Shown in pieces: positions 6,221 through 14,799 of a stretch of DNA of 48,075 bases (its first letter is position 1; each line of letters starts with the position of its first letter). The notes below the pieces were generated by a model. It had not been told where the DNA came from, did not search any database, and worked only from the letters and a program-made list of their open reading frames with translations. Made by a program: the position numbers and the translations under genes. This stretch comes from Psychromarinibacter sediminicola (GTDB lineage Bacteria; Pseudomonadota; Alphaproteobacteria; Rhodobacterales; Rhodobacteraceae). The stretch covers positions 1-48,075 of the forward strand of contig NZ_JARGYC010000036.1 in NCBI RefSeq assembly GCF_029168335.1, written 5' to 3'.

Positions 6221-9109
6221 ATGACCGAAGGCGGGGGCTTTCTTCCGATAATCGCGATGCTGCCGTTTCTGGGCGCGTTGCTGCCGGGGCTGATGATACG
6301 CGCGGGGCGCAATGTCTGCGCCGTGACGACCGCGATGCCGACGATCCTGGCGCTGGTGATGCTGGCGATCCTGGCGCCCTCGGTGTTCTCGGGCGAGGTG
6401 ATCGAGGCCGAGATCGCCTGGCTGCCGGCGCTGGGGCTGAAGGCGTCGTTCTTCCTCGACGGGCTGGGGCTGCTGTTCGCGGGGATGATCCTGGGCGTCG
6501 GGCTGCTGATCACGCTCTATGCGCGGTTCTACCTGGCGGGCGAAGACCCGATGGGGGTGTTCTACACCTATCTGCTGCTGTTCCAGGGCGCGATGCTGGG
6601 CATCGTGATCTCGGACAACATATTGCTTTTGCTTATCTTCTGGGAGCTGACGAGCCTGTCGTCCTTCCTGCTGATCGGCTACTGGAAGCACCTGCCCGAG
6701 GGTCGGCAGGGCGCCCGCATGGCGCTCGCGGTCACCGGCGGCGGCGGGCTGGCGATGATCGGCGGGATGCTGATCCTGGGCAATATCGCGGGCAGCTACG
6801 AGCTGACCGAGATCCTCGCCGAGACCGAGGCGATCCAGGCGAGCGACTGGTATCTGCCGGCGCTGATCCTGATCCTCTTGGGCACCTTCACCAAGTCGGC
6901 GCAGTTCCCGTTCCATTTCTGGCTGCCGCACGCGATGGCCGCCCCGACGCCGGTCTCGGCCTATCTGCACAGCGCGACCATGGTGAAGGCGGGCGTGTTC
7001 CTGATGGCGCGGCTGTGGCCGGTGCTGGCGGGCACCGATGCGTGGTTCTACATCGTGGCGACCACGGGCCTTGTCACCATGGTGATCGGTGCGCTGATCG
7101 CGCTGTTCAAGGACGACCTGAAGGCGCTTCTGGCGTTCTCGACCGTGTCGCATCTGGGGCTTCTGACGATGCTTCTGGGCTTCGGCACGCCGGTTGCGGC
7201 AGGCGTGGCGGTGTTCCACATCATCAACCACCTGACCTTCAAGGCGTCGCTGTTCATGTGCGCCGGCATCGTCGACCACGAGGCACATACCCGCGACATC
7301 AAGCGGCTGGGCGGGCTGGCGAGCCTGATGCCGGTGACCTTCGCGATCTCGACGGTCGCGGCGCTGTCCATGGCGGGCATCCCGCTGTTCAACGGCTTTC
7401 TGTCGAAGGAGCTGATGCTGGAGGAGGCGGCGCATACGACCTGGGCCGGCAACCCGCAGATCGTCGGTATTGTGGCGACCATCGGGGCGCTGCTGTCGGT
7501 GGCCTATTCGTTCCGCTTCGTGGCGCATGTCTTCCTGGGGCCGGTGCGCGACGACTATCCGCACAAGCCGCACGACCCGCCCTTCGGGATGTACGCGGCG
7601 CCGGCGCTGTTGGCGGTGCTGGTGGTGCTGATCGGCGTGTTCCCGGCGGCGACGGTGGAGCCGCTGGTGAACCTGACGGCCGGGGCGGTGACGGGCCAGG
7701 AGATGCACATGCATCTGAAGCTCTGGCACGGCGTGACGCCGGCGCTGTTCATGTCGGTCATCGCGGTGGTGGGCGGCGCGATCCTGCTGGGGCTGCACCG
7801 GCCGCTGGACCGGCTGTGGATCGCCATGCCGCGGCCCGAGGCGAAGGTGATCTTCGACTGGATCGTGCGGCAGGCGGCGACTGTGTCGGGCCGGATCGCC
7901 GAGGGCACGCATAACGGGGCGATCAGCCGGTATCTGGCGATCTTCACCGCGGCGACGGTGGTGCTGGGCTATCTCGCCTGGGCCGGCGGCGGCATGGCGC
8001 CCGCGACGCGCGAGATGCTGCCGATCCCGCCGGTAGTGGGCGTCGGCTGGGTGATGCTGCTGGGCGCCACGCTGGCCGTGGTGGTGATGCACCGCAACCG
8101 GTTCCGGGCGCTGGTGCTGATCGGGATCATCGGGCTGATGATCTCGGCCGGCTTCGTCTATATGTCGGCGCCGGACCTGGCGCTGACGCAGATCTCGGTG
8201 GAGACGGTCACCATCATCCTGCTGCTTCTGGCGCTGCACTTCATGCCGAAGGAGACCCCGCGGGAAAGCGGCCCGGCGCTGCGCCTGCGCGACGCGGTCA
8301 TCGCGCTGGGCGCCGGCGGCGGGGTGGCGATGCTGACCTATGCGTTCCTGAGGCGCGACTTCTCGACGATCTCGGATTTCCACCTGGAGAATTCCTATAG
8401 CGGCGGGGGCGGCACCAACGTGGTCAACGTGATCCTGGTGGACTTCCGGGGCTACGACACGTTCGGCGAGATCATCGTGCTGGGGATCGCGGGGCTGACG
8501 ATCTATGCGCTGATGGAGGCGCTGCTGGCCGGGCCGGCCTCGCGGCGGCTGCGCAACTGGGATTTCAGCCGCGACCGCTCGCGCGACCGGCACCCGCTGA
8601 TGATGGTGGTGGCGACGCGGGTGATGATGCCGATCGCCGCGGTCGTGGGCCTCTACATCTTCCTGCGCGGGCACAACCAGCCGGGGGGCGGCTTCGTGGC
8701 CGGGCTGGTGATCTCCATCGCGCTTCTGATGCAGTACATGGCGTCGGGCTTTGCCTGGACGCAGGGCCGCCAGCGGATCGAGTATCACTCGATGATCGGC
8801 TCGGGCGTCGTCATCGCCGGGCTGACCGGGGTGGGCGCGTGGTTCGCCGGGCAGCCGTTCCTGACCAGCGCCTTCGGCTACGTGCATCTGCCGCCCATCG
8901 AGGAGTTCGAGCTGGCCACCGCGGCGTTGTTCGACCTGGGCGTGTTCCTGGCGGTGCTGGGGGCGGTGATGCTGACGCTCTACAGCCTGTCGCGGATCGC
9001 ACGCTATGCCGGCGAGACGGTGAATATCGGGCCGATGGACTACGACCCGTCGCAGCCGCCCGAGGAAATGGCCCGCGAAGAGGCCGAGAGACGAGAAGAG
9101 GAGGGCTGA
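6221..9109 (+). CDS. mrpA: Mrp Na+/H+ antiporter subunit A fused to subunit B
   Basis: A 962-aa polytopic membrane protein. The first two thirds are the MrpA core related to the NuoL/NuoM antiporter-like subunits of complex I; the TKSAQFPFHFWLPHAMAAPTPVSAYLHSATMVKAG block is the diagnostic helix with the conserved Lys and Pro residues. From about residue 785 (MMVVATRVMMPIAA onward, with HNQPGGGFVAGL) the protein continues as an MrpB domain, so no separate mrpB gene is needed. This A-B fusion is the group 2 arrangement seen in Rhizobium Pha and other alphaproteobacteria. The ATG follows AAGGA at seven bases. It is the first gene of mrpAB-C-D-E-F-G, which exchanges cytoplasmic Na+ (or K+) for protons, giving salt and alkali tolerance. 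Confidence 0.96.
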   Translation: MTEGGGFLPIIAMLPFLGALLPGLMIRAGRNVCAVTTAMPTILALVMLAILAPSVFSGEVIEAEIAWLPALGLKASFFLDGLGLLFAGMILGVGLLITLYARFYLAGEDPMGVFYTYLLLFQGAMLGIVISDNILLLLIFWELTSLSSFLLIGYWKHLPEGRQGARMALAVTGGGGLAMIGGMLILGNIAGSYELTEILAETEAIQASDWYLPALILILLGTFTKSAQFPFHFWLPHAMAAPTPVSAYLHSATMVKAGVFLMARLWPVLAGTDAWFYIVATTGLVTMVIGALIALFKDDLKALLAFSTVSHLGLLTMLLGFGTPVAAGVAVFHIINHLTFKASLFMCAGIVDHEAHTRDIKRLGGLASLMPVTFAISTVAALSMAGIPLFNGFLSKELMLEEAAHTTWAGNPQIVGIVATIGALLSVAYSFRFVAHVFLGPVRDDYPHKPHDPPFGMYAAPALLAVLVVLIGVFPAATVEPLVNLTAGAVTGQEMHMHLKLWHGVTPALFMSVIAVVGGAILLGLHRPLDRLWIAMPRPEAKVIFDWIVRQAATVSGRIAEGTHNGAISRYLAIFTAATVVLGYLAWAGGGMAPATREMLPIPPVVGVGWVMLLGATLAVVVMHRNRFRALVLIGIIGLMISAGFVYMSAPDLALTQISVETVTIILLLLALHFMPKETPRESGPALRLRDAVIALGAGGGVAMLTYAFLRRDFSTISDFHLENSYSGGGGTNVVNVILVDFRGYDTFGEIIVLGIAGLTIYALMEALLAGPASRRLRNWDFSRDRSRDRHPLMMVVATRVMMPIAAVVGLYIFLRGHNQPGGGFVAGLVISIALLMQYMASGFAWTQGRQRIEYHSMIGSGVVIAGLTGVGAWFAGQPFLTSAFGYVHLPPIEEFELATAALFDLGVFLAVLGAVMLTLYSLSRIARYAGETVNIGPMDYDPSQPPEEMAREEAERREEEG

Positions 9110-9110
9110 G

Positions 9111-9479
9111 GTGGAGATCGTGGTTGCGAGCGCGGTGGGCGTGCTGACCGCCGGGGGCGTCTATCTGATGCTGCGGCTCAGGGCGTTCCCGGTGATCCTG
9201 GGGATGGCGTTTCTGTCCTACGCGGTGAACATCTTCCTGTTCTCGACCGGCCGCATCGCCATCGACGCGCCGCCGATCCTGAACAACTACGCCGACGTGC
9301 CCTATACCGACCCGCTGCCGCAGGCGCTGGTGCTGACGGCCATCGTGATCTCGTTCGGGATGACCGCCGTCTTGGTGATGATCGCGCTGGGCGCCTTCCT
9401 GGAGGCGGCGCATGACCGGATCGACATGACGGGCGAGCCCGACGAGGAAGACGCGGCCGGAACGGAGCGCGAGGGATGA
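9111..9479 (+). CDS. mrpC: Mrp antiporter subunit C
   Basis: A 122-aa NuoK-like subunit with three predicted membrane helices. Family landmarks are VGVLTAGGVYLMLRLRAFPVILG near the N-terminus and DPLPQALVLTAIVISFGMTA in the last helix, which carries the conserved DPLPQALVLTAIVI signature of MrpC. The start is a GTG one base after the mrpA stop, with GAAGAGGAGG upstream. The acidic tail extends past the membrane part and overlaps the mrpD start by four bases, so translation is probably coupled. Confidence 0.95.
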   Translation: MEIVVASAVGVLTAGGVYLMLRLRAFPVILGMAFLSYAVNIFLFSTGRIAIDAPPILNNYADVPYTDPLPQALVLTAIVISFGMTAVLVMIALGAFLEAAHDRIDMTGEPDEEDAAGTEREG

Positions 9480-11176
9480 GCCACTGGATCATCGCCCCCG
9501 TCGTGCTGCCGGCGCTGCTGGCGCCGCTGATCGCCTTCGTGATGCGCCACGACATGCTGCTGGCGCGGACGGCGTCGATCGCGGGGACCGTGGCGCTGCT
9601 GGTCATTTCCATCGGGCTGACCGGCGCGGCGCTGGACGGGACGGTGCATGTCTACCGGCTGGGCGACTGGCCTGCGCCGTTCGGGATCGTGCTGGTGCTG
9701 GACCGGCTGTCGGCGATGATGGTGCTGGTGACGGCGATCCTGGCGCTGATCGCGCTGGTCCATGCGGTGGCGAGCGGCTGGGACGCGCGGGGCTGGCATT
9801 TCCACGCGCTGTTCCAGTTCCAGCTGATGGGCATCTGCGGCGCCTTCCTGACCGGCGACGTCTTCAACCTGTTCGTCTTCTTCGAGGTGCTGCTGATCGC
9901 CAGCTACGGGCTGATGATCCATTCCGGCGGCAAGGTGCGGCTGCGCGCGGGGCTGCAATACGTGGTGATGAACCTTGCCGGCTCGACGCTGTTCCTGTTC
10001 GCGGTGGGCACGCTCTATGCCGTCACCGGCACGCTGAACATCGCGGACCTGGCGGTGAAGGTGCAGGAGATCCCGGCGGAGGACGCGGCGCTGCTGCGGG
10101 TGGCGGCGATGCTGCTGATGATCGTCTTCGCGATCAAGGCGGCGCTGTTCCCGGTGCAGTTCTGGCTGCCCAACACCTATGCCAATGCGCCGGCGCCCGT
10201 CGCCGCGCTGTTCGCGATCATGACCAAGGTCGGGGCCTACGCGATCCTGCGGGTGCATACGGTCGTCTTCGGGCCGCATGTCGAGTCGCTGGAGGGACTG
10301 CCGGGCGACTGGCTGTTCCCGGCGGCGGTGGTGACGGTGGCGGTGGGCGCCGTCGGCGTGCTGGGGGCGAGGCGGCTGATGCCGATGCTGTCCTTTGCCG
10401 TCGTCGGCTCGATGGGGACGCTGATGCTGGCAATCTCGGCCTTCACGCCGGACTCGGCGCTGGCGGCGCTCTACTACATGCTGCATTCGACCTTCGCGGC
10501 GGCGGCGCTGTTTCTGTTCGCCGACCTGCTGCTGTCGCGGCGGGCCTCGGGCGATCTGCTGCACGCGGCGCCGCAGACGATCCAGAACGGGCTGTTCGCC
10601 GCGATCTTCTTCGCCGCGGCCATCGGCATGGCGGGGATGCCGCCCTTGAGCGGGTTCCTGGGCAAGCTTCTGGTGCTGGACGCGCTGCGCGACCCGGCCG
10701 AGATCGGCTGGGCCTGGGCGGCGGTGCTGGCGGGGTCGCTGATGACCATCGTGGGCTTCGCGCGGGCGGGCAGCGCGCTGTTCTGGAAGTCGACGGCGAT
10801 CCCCGACCTGGACATCGCGCCGGGCGGCGCGGCGGCGCCGCTGGCGCCGGAGGTCACGCCGGCCGGGCCGCTGAACGTGGCGCCGGTGATGGTGGCGATC
10901 GCGCTGCTGGCTTTGCTGTCGGTCGCGGCGGGGCCGGTGTCGTCCTATCTTGAGGCGACGGCGGGGCAGCTGCACGATTCCAGCGACTATGTCGACGCGG
11001 TGCTGCACGCGCCCGAGAACGAGACGTCGAAGATGGAGACCATGGGCCACGGCGACGATCAAGATGACGGGCACGGCGACGAGACCGACGAGGCTGGTGA
11101 CGACGAGCATGGCGACGCCGAGGGCGCGGCGGCCGAGGAAGAGGCGCACGACGGCGCGGCAGGGGAGGGGCACTGA
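9476..11176 (+). CDS. mrpD: Mrp antiporter subunit D, with an unusual His/Asp/Glu-rich C-terminal tail
   Basis: A 566-aa NuoN/NuoM-like subunit and, with MrpA, one of the two ion-translocating modules. The VFNLFVFFEVLLIASYGL helix carries the conserved Glu, and AIKAALFPVQFWLPNTYANAPAPVAALFAIMTKVGAYA is the conserved Lys/Pro helix pair. The last ~50 residues are a hydrophilic run dominated by Asp, Glu, His and Gly, absent from typical MrpD proteins, which end near the last helix. The tail could bind metal or buffer protons, but no role is known to me. The ATG overlaps the mrpC stop (ATGA). Confidence 0.95.
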   Translation: MSHWIIAPVVLPALLAPLIAFVMRHDMLLARTASIAGTVALLVISIGLTGAALDGTVHVYRLGDWPAPFGIVLVLDRLSAMMVLVTAILALIALVHAVASGWDARGWHFHALFQFQLMGICGAFLTGDVFNLFVFFEVLLIASYGLMIHSGGKVRLRAGLQYVVMNLAGSTLFLFAVGTLYAVTGTLNIADLAVKVQEIPAEDAALLRVAAMLLMIVFAIKAALFPVQFWLPNTYANAPAPVAALFAIMTKVGAYAILRVHTVVFGPHVESLEGLPGDWLFPAAVVTVAVGAVGVLGARRLMPMLSFAVVGSMGTLMLAISAFTPDSALAALYYMLHSTFAAAALFLFADLLLSRRASGDLLHAAPQTIQNGLFAAIFFAAAIGMAGMPPLSGFLGKLLVLDALRDPAEIGWAWAAVLAGSLMTIVGFARAGSALFWKSTAIPDLDIAPGGAAAPLAPEVTPAGPLNVAPVMVAIALLALLSVAAGPVSSYLEATAGQLHDSSDYVDAVLHAPENETSKMETMGHGDDQDDGHGDETDEAGDDEHGDAEGAAAEEEAHDGAAGEGH

Positions 11177-11179
11177 GCC

Positions 11180-11674
11180 ATGGCGTTGAAACGCATCTTT
11201 CCGCATCCCCTGCTGACGCTGGTGCTGACCTTCGTCTGGCTGGCGCTGGTCAGCACGGTGACGCTGGGCAACCTGATCCTGGGATTCGCCGTCGGCATCG
11301 TGGTGCCGCTTCTGACCGCGCCCTACTGGCCGGACCGGGCGAAGATCCACTACCCGTTCCGGGTGATCGAATACGCGCTGATCGTGCTTTGGGACATCGT
11401 GGTGGCGAATGTCGAGGTGGCGCTGATCATCCTGTTCAAGCGCAACGCGAACATCCGGTCGCATTTCATCTGCGTGCCGCTGGAACTGACCTCGCCCGAG
11501 GCGATCACGGTGCTGGCGGGCACGATCACGATGACGCCGGGCACCGTGTCGGCGACGCTGGCGGCGGACGGCCAGGCGATCCTGGTGCATTGCCTGCATA
11601 CCGACGATCCCGACGGGGTGCGCGCCCAGATCAAGAACCGCTACGAGCGCCGGCTGAAGGAGATATTCCAGTGA
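11180..11674 (+). CDS. mrpE: Mrp antiporter subunit E
   Basis: A 164-aa subunit with two or three N-terminal helices and a soluble C-terminal half. The conserved MrpE block is in VPLELTSPEAITVLAGTITMTPGTVSATL, followed by LVHCLHTDDP. It follows mrpD after three bases and its stop overlaps the GTG start of mrpF. It belongs to the structural half of the Mrp complex (subunits E, F, G) needed for antiport but absent from complex I. Confidence 0.95.
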   Translation: MALKRIFPHPLLTLVLTFVWLALVSTVTLGNLILGFAVGIVVPLLTAPYWPDRAKIHYPFRVIEYALIVLWDIVVANVEVALIILFKRNANIRSHFICVPLELTSPEAITVLAGTITMTPGTVSATLAADGQAILVHCLHTDDPDGVRAQIKNRYERRLKEIFQ

Positions 11675-11940
11675 TCACCTACGCGCTTCTTTTCGCCTTT
11701 GCCTGTTTCGGGGCGGGTCTGTTGTTCAACCTGTGGCGCATCGCCGTCGGGCCGGACGTGGCCGACCGGATCCTGGCGCTGGACACGATGGTGATCAACG
11801 CAATCGCGCTGATGGTGCTGTACGGCATCTGGCGCGGCACGGCGGTCTATTTCGAGGCGTCGCTGCTGATCGCGATGGTCGGGTTCATCTCGACCGTCGC
11901 CTATTGCCGCTTCGTGCTGCGCGGCGACATCATCGAGTAG
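11671..11940 (+). CDS. mrpF: Mrp antiporter subunit F
   Basis: An 89-aa, three-helix subunit. RIAVGPDVADRILALDTMVINAIALMVL is the family core, with the conserved Asp-Arg pair before the second helix. The start chosen is GTG at 11671, overlapping the mrpE TGA (GTGA); the longer open frame upstream only shadows mrpE. The end FVLRGDIIE is typical of the family. Nine bases separate it from mrpG. Confidence 0.93.
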   Translation: MITYALLFAFACFGAGLLFNLWRIAVGPDVADRILALDTMVINAIALMVLYGIWRGTAVYFEASLLIAMVGFISTVAYCRFVLRGDIIE

Positions 11941-11949
11941 GGGGCGGTC

Positions 11950-12354
11950 ATGGAGATGTACACGGAAATCCTGGTGTCCTTCTTCCTCGTCGTCGCGGGG
12001 ATCTTCGGGCTGGTCGGCTCGTTCGGGATGCTGAAGCTGACGGACACGATGCAGCGGCTGCACGCGCCGACCAAGGCGACGACGCTGGGCGTGGGCGGCG
12101 TGCTGATCGCCTCGATGCTGTATTTCGGGCTGGGCAAGGCGCAGGTGTCGTTCCACGAGCTGCTGATCACGATCTTCCTGTTTTTGACCGCGCCGGTGAC
12201 GGCGAACTTCATCGCCAAGACCTACATGGCGCGCAATATCAAGCCCGAGGAGCTGCCCGCGAGCGAGCGGGAGTACGGCTGGGCCGTCTACGACGATCCG
12301 CCGGGCCGGGCAGAGGAAGACTTCCACGAGCGCGAGCGCAAGGGGCGGAACTGA
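11950..12354 (+). CDS. mrpG: Mrp antiporter subunit G
   Basis: A 134-aa, three-helix subunit ending the mrp operon. The family core FGLVGSFGMLKLTDTMQRLHAPTKATTLGVGGVL is intact, and LLITIFLFLTAPVTANFIAK forms the third helix. A 40-residue charged tail follows, longer than in many MrpG proteins. The next gene, a lyase, starts 17 bases on, so readthrough is possible. Confidence 0.94.
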   Translation: MEMYTEILVSFFLVVAGIFGLVGSFGMLKLTDTMQRLHAPTKATTLGVGGVLIASMLYFGLGKAQVSFHELLITIFLFLTAPVTANFIAKTYMARNIKPEELPASEREYGWAVYDDPPGRAEEDFHERERKGRN

Positions 12355-12371
12355 GCCGGGGCCGGCGCGCC

Positions 12372-13265
12372 ATGCGCGGCATCGTCACGGTTCTGAACAC
12401 CCCCTTCGACGCCGCGGGGGCGGTGGATCTCGCGGCGCTGGAGCGGCATGTGCGCTATGCGCTGGCGGCCGGCGTGGCGGGGTTTCTCGTGCCGGCCATG
12501 GCGGCCGAGGTCGACGTGCTGACGCCGGCGGAGCGCGACGGCATGCTGCGGACGGTGGTGGCGGCTGCGGGCGGCCGGGTGCCGGTGATCGGCGGCGCCT
12601 CGGCCGGGACGGCCGCGGCGCGGGTGGCCAATGCGCGGCGGGTCGGGGCGCTGGGGGCCGACTACCTCTTGGTCAGTCTCAGCGGACAGGACAGAGCGGC
12701 GCTGGCCGCCGAGATCCGCGACGTGGCCGACGCGGCCGGCCTGCCGGTGATGGTGCAGGACTGGGACGCGGCCGGCGGCGGCATTCCGGTGCCGGTGCTC
12801 GTCGAGCTCTTCGAGACGGTCGAGGCGTTTCGCTGCCTGAAGGTCGAGACGGCGGATGCCGGGCCGAAATACACCGCGCTGAAGGCGGCGACGGGCGGCG
12901 AGATGCATGTCTCGGGCGGCTGGGCGGTGCAGCAGCTGATCGAGGCGCTGGACCGGGGCGTCGATGCCTTCATGCCGACGGCGCTGCATTTCAGCTATTG
13001 CGGGATCGTGCGGGCCTATCTGGCCGGCGACCGGGACGGGGCGACGGCGGCGTTCCGCGCGCTCTTGCCGGTTCTGGCGTTCTCCAACCAGAGCCTGCCG
13101 CTGTCGATCCGGTTCTTCAAGCGGCTGCTGTGGCGGCAGGCGATCTATCCGACAGAGGCGCTGCGGATGAAGGCGGCGGTGCCCGACGTCTACCAGGCGC
13201 GGATCATGGACGAGCTGGTCGACCTGGCGATCGCGCTGGAGACGGAACGCGGGTGGCGGGGCTAG
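12372..13265 (+). CDS. dihydrodipicolinate synthase (DapA)-family lyase of unknown substrate
   Basis: A 297-aa class I aldolase fold of the DapA/N-acetylneuraminate lyase family. The N-terminal IVTVLNTPFDAAGAVDLAALERHV and the Schiff-base lysine in FRCLKVETADAGPKY support this. The segment where DapA has its catalytic Tyr (YNVP-type) reads VMVQDWDAAGGGIP here, with no Tyr, so it is unlikely to be DapA itself; it may act on another 2-oxo acid. ATG at 12372 lies 17 bases after mrpG with a weak ribosome site, and the gene converges on the CBS gene across 10 bases. Cotranscription with mrp is likely from spacing, but no functional link is evident. Confidence 0.8.
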   Translation: MRGIVTVLNTPFDAAGAVDLAALERHVRYALAAGVAGFLVPAMAAEVDVLTPAERDGMLRTVVAAAGGRVPVIGGASAGTAAARVANARRVGALGADYLLVSLSGQDRAALAAEIRDVADAAGLPVMVQDWDAAGGGIPVPVLVELFETVEAFRCLKVETADAGPKYTALKAATGGEMHVSGGWAVQQLIEALDRGVDAFMPTALHFSYCGIVRAYLAGDRDGATAAFRALLPVLAFSNQSLPLSIRFFKRLLWRQAIYPTEALRMKAAVPDVYQARIMDELVDLAIALETERGWRG

Positions 13266-13275
13266 CGCCGGCGTC

Positions 13276-13668
13276 TCAGCCGTATTGCAGGAAGGCGGCC
13301 AGGAGGTCGGTGCGGGTGAGCATGCCGACGAGCCGACCGCCGTCGGTGACGGGGTAGACGCGGAACGGTTTCTCGATGAACGCCTCGGCGGCAGTGACGA
13401 GGTCGGTCTCGATGTCCAGCGTCTCGACGTCCGGCGTGGCGTGGTCGGCCACGGTGCCCTGCCATTGCCGGTAGTAGCTGGCGCCGAGGGCGGAGCGGAA
13501 GCAGTCCTTCTGGGTCAGGATGCCCGCGAGCCCGCCGGAGTGGTTCACGACGGCCGCCGCGCCGCTCTGGGTGCGGACGAGCTGGGCCACGGCGGCGCGG
13601 ATCGGTTCGTCGGGGCGCAGGCGCAGGAAGTCGCGCTGCATGACCGAGGCGATGCGGCTTTCATCCAT
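13276..13668 (-). CDS. CBS-domain pair protein at the end of the nqr operon
   Basis: A 130-aa protein made of two CBS repeats: residues about 5-60 (VMQRDFLRLRPDEPIRAAVAQL and GGLAGILTQKDCFR) and about 70-130 (TLDIETDLVTAAEAFIEKPFRVYPV and GGRLVGMLTRTDLLAAF). CBS pairs bind adenosyl nucleotides and often sense energy state. I chose the ATG at 13668 because AAAGGA stands about 10 bases upstream; an ATG 12 codons earlier would lie deep in nqrM. The start overlaps the nqrM stop by eight bases, so it is almost certainly translated from the nqr transcript. A regulatory role for Nqr is inference. Confidence 0.85.
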   Translation of the reverse strand: MDESRIASVMQRDFLRLRPDEPIRAAVAQLVRTQSGAAAVVNHSGGLAGILTQKDCFRSALGASYYRQWQGTVADHATPDVETLDIETDLVTAAEAFIEKPFRVYPVTDGGRLVGMLTRTDLLAAFLQYG

Positions 13669-13831
13669 GCGCGGCGTCCTTTTCACGGTTCGGGCAGCCG
13701 GCACAGCGCTCGCCGCCGGCGCAGGCGGTGCCCTCGCAGGCGGTCTGCGGCGGCTTGCCCCGGAGCGCGAGGCCGAGGGCGAGGCCGCCGGCGGCCAGGG
13801 CGGTGATGACGATGGCGAGGAGGAGTTCCAT
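13661..13831 (-). CDS. nqrM: Na+-NQR maturation protein NqrM
   Basis: A 56-aa single-pass membrane protein that begins MELLLAIVITALAAGGLALG, one hydrophobic helix, followed by a basic turn and the Cys cluster CEGTACAGGERCAGC. NqrM proteins share this plan (one helix, then about four Cys) and are needed to insert the Fe-S centre between NqrD and NqrE. It starts two bases after the apbE stop and its end overlaps the CBS gene, exactly where nqrM lies in known nqr operons. The identification rests on position plus the helix and Cys pattern. Confidence 0.88.
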   Translation of the reverse strand: MELLLAIVITALAAGGLALGLALRGKPPQTACEGTACAGGERCAGCPNREKDAAHG

Positions 13832-13833
13832 GC

Positions 13834-14796
13834 TCAGAGCTCCGCCGCGTCGAAGCCGCCGGTGCGGGTGGCGGTCAGACCGTCGGGCGTGGCCGACAGG
13901 AACAGCGCGGCGATGCCGTGGCGAGTGGCGAGTGCGGGGCCGCGGGTCTCGCCGGCGGCCATCAGGGCGGTGGCCCAGCCGTCGGCCTCCATCGCCGTGG
14001 GGGCGAGGACCGAGACCGAGGCGAGGGCGCCGGTGATCGGTTCGCGCGCGGCGGGGTCGATGATGTGGCTGTAGAGCCGGTCGCCCGCGCTGTAGCTGTT
14101 CGCGCGGGTGCCGGAGGTGGCGATGGCGGTGCCGTCGAGCGTGACGGCGCCGGCCAGCGCGGCGATGCCGGGGCGCGGATCCTCGATGCCGGCATGCCAG
14201 GGGCGGCCGGTCGGGTGGCGGCCCCGGGCGGTCAGCTCGCCGCCGAGGTCGATCAGGAAGTCGTCGTGGCCCGCGGCCCGCAGCGTCTCGGCCATGCGGT
14301 CGAGCGCGCGGCCCTTGGCGATGCCGCAGAGGTCCAGGGTCAGCCCGTCCTCGGCCTTCTCCAGCATGCCGTCCCCGGCGCCGAGGCCGCGCCAGCCGCC
14401 GGGCGTGCCCTCGATGGGCCCGAAGCCCCAGCGGGCGACCAGCGGGCCGACCGACGGGTCGAAGGCGCCGTGCGTGGTGCCGGCCAGCGCCAGGGCGGCG
14501 GCGGCGACGCGGGCCGTCTCGGGCGTCGCCTCGACCGGGCCGGCGGGGGCGCGGTTGAAGGCGGTGATCAGGCTGTCGGGGCGCCAGGGGCTTTGCTCGG
14601 CGTCGATCTCCGCCAGCAGCGCCTTGAGCGGCGCGCGCAGGCGGGCGGCGCCCGCGCCCGCGGGCAGGACGACGCGCCAGCCGGTGCCGAAGGCGGCGCC
14701 GTCCAGCGTCTCGACGGGGGACGCGCCAAGCGCGAGGCGGGGCGCGGCGAGCGTCGCGGCAGTGGCGGTCAGCAGGCGGCGGCGGGTCAGGCGCAT
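13834..14796 (-). CDS. apbE: FAD:protein FMN transferase (Tat or lipoprotein-type export signal)
   Basis: A 320-aa ApbE protein, the Mg-dependent enzyme that attaches FMN to Thr of NqrC/NqrB from FAD in the periplasm. The N-terminus MRLTRRRLLTATAATLAAP is a twin-arginine-like signal. Conserved blocks are the MSHHH-equivalent region, DPSVGPLVARWGFG, LDLCGIAKGRALDRM and DFLIDLGGELTARG, then ATSGTRANSYSAGDRLYSHIIDP. It lies between nqrF and nqrM. Its presence means at least one covalent FMN is expected, and NqrC keeps the acceptor site. Confidence 0.93.
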   Translation of the reverse strand: MRLTRRRLLTATAATLAAPRLALGASPVETLDGAAFGTGWRVVLPAGAGAARLRAPLKALLAEIDAEQSPWRPDSLITAFNRAPAGPVEATPETARVAAAALALAGTTHGAFDPSVGPLVARWGFGPIEGTPGGWRGLGAGDGMLEKAEDGLTLDLCGIAKGRALDRMAETLRAAGHDDFLIDLGGELTARGRHPTGRPWHAGIEDPRPGIAALAGAVTLDGTAIATSGTRANSYSAGDRLYSHIIDPAAREPITGALASVSVLAPTAMEADGWATALMAAGETRGPALATRHGIAALFLSATPDGLTATRTGGFDAAEL

Positions 14797-14799
14797 GGC

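Noticed and set aside
5747-8887. A 1046-aa open frame on the minus strand
   Set aside because: It lies antisense to mrpA and has the His/Arg/Gln-rich, low-complexity composition typical of shadow frames in GC-rich DNA.
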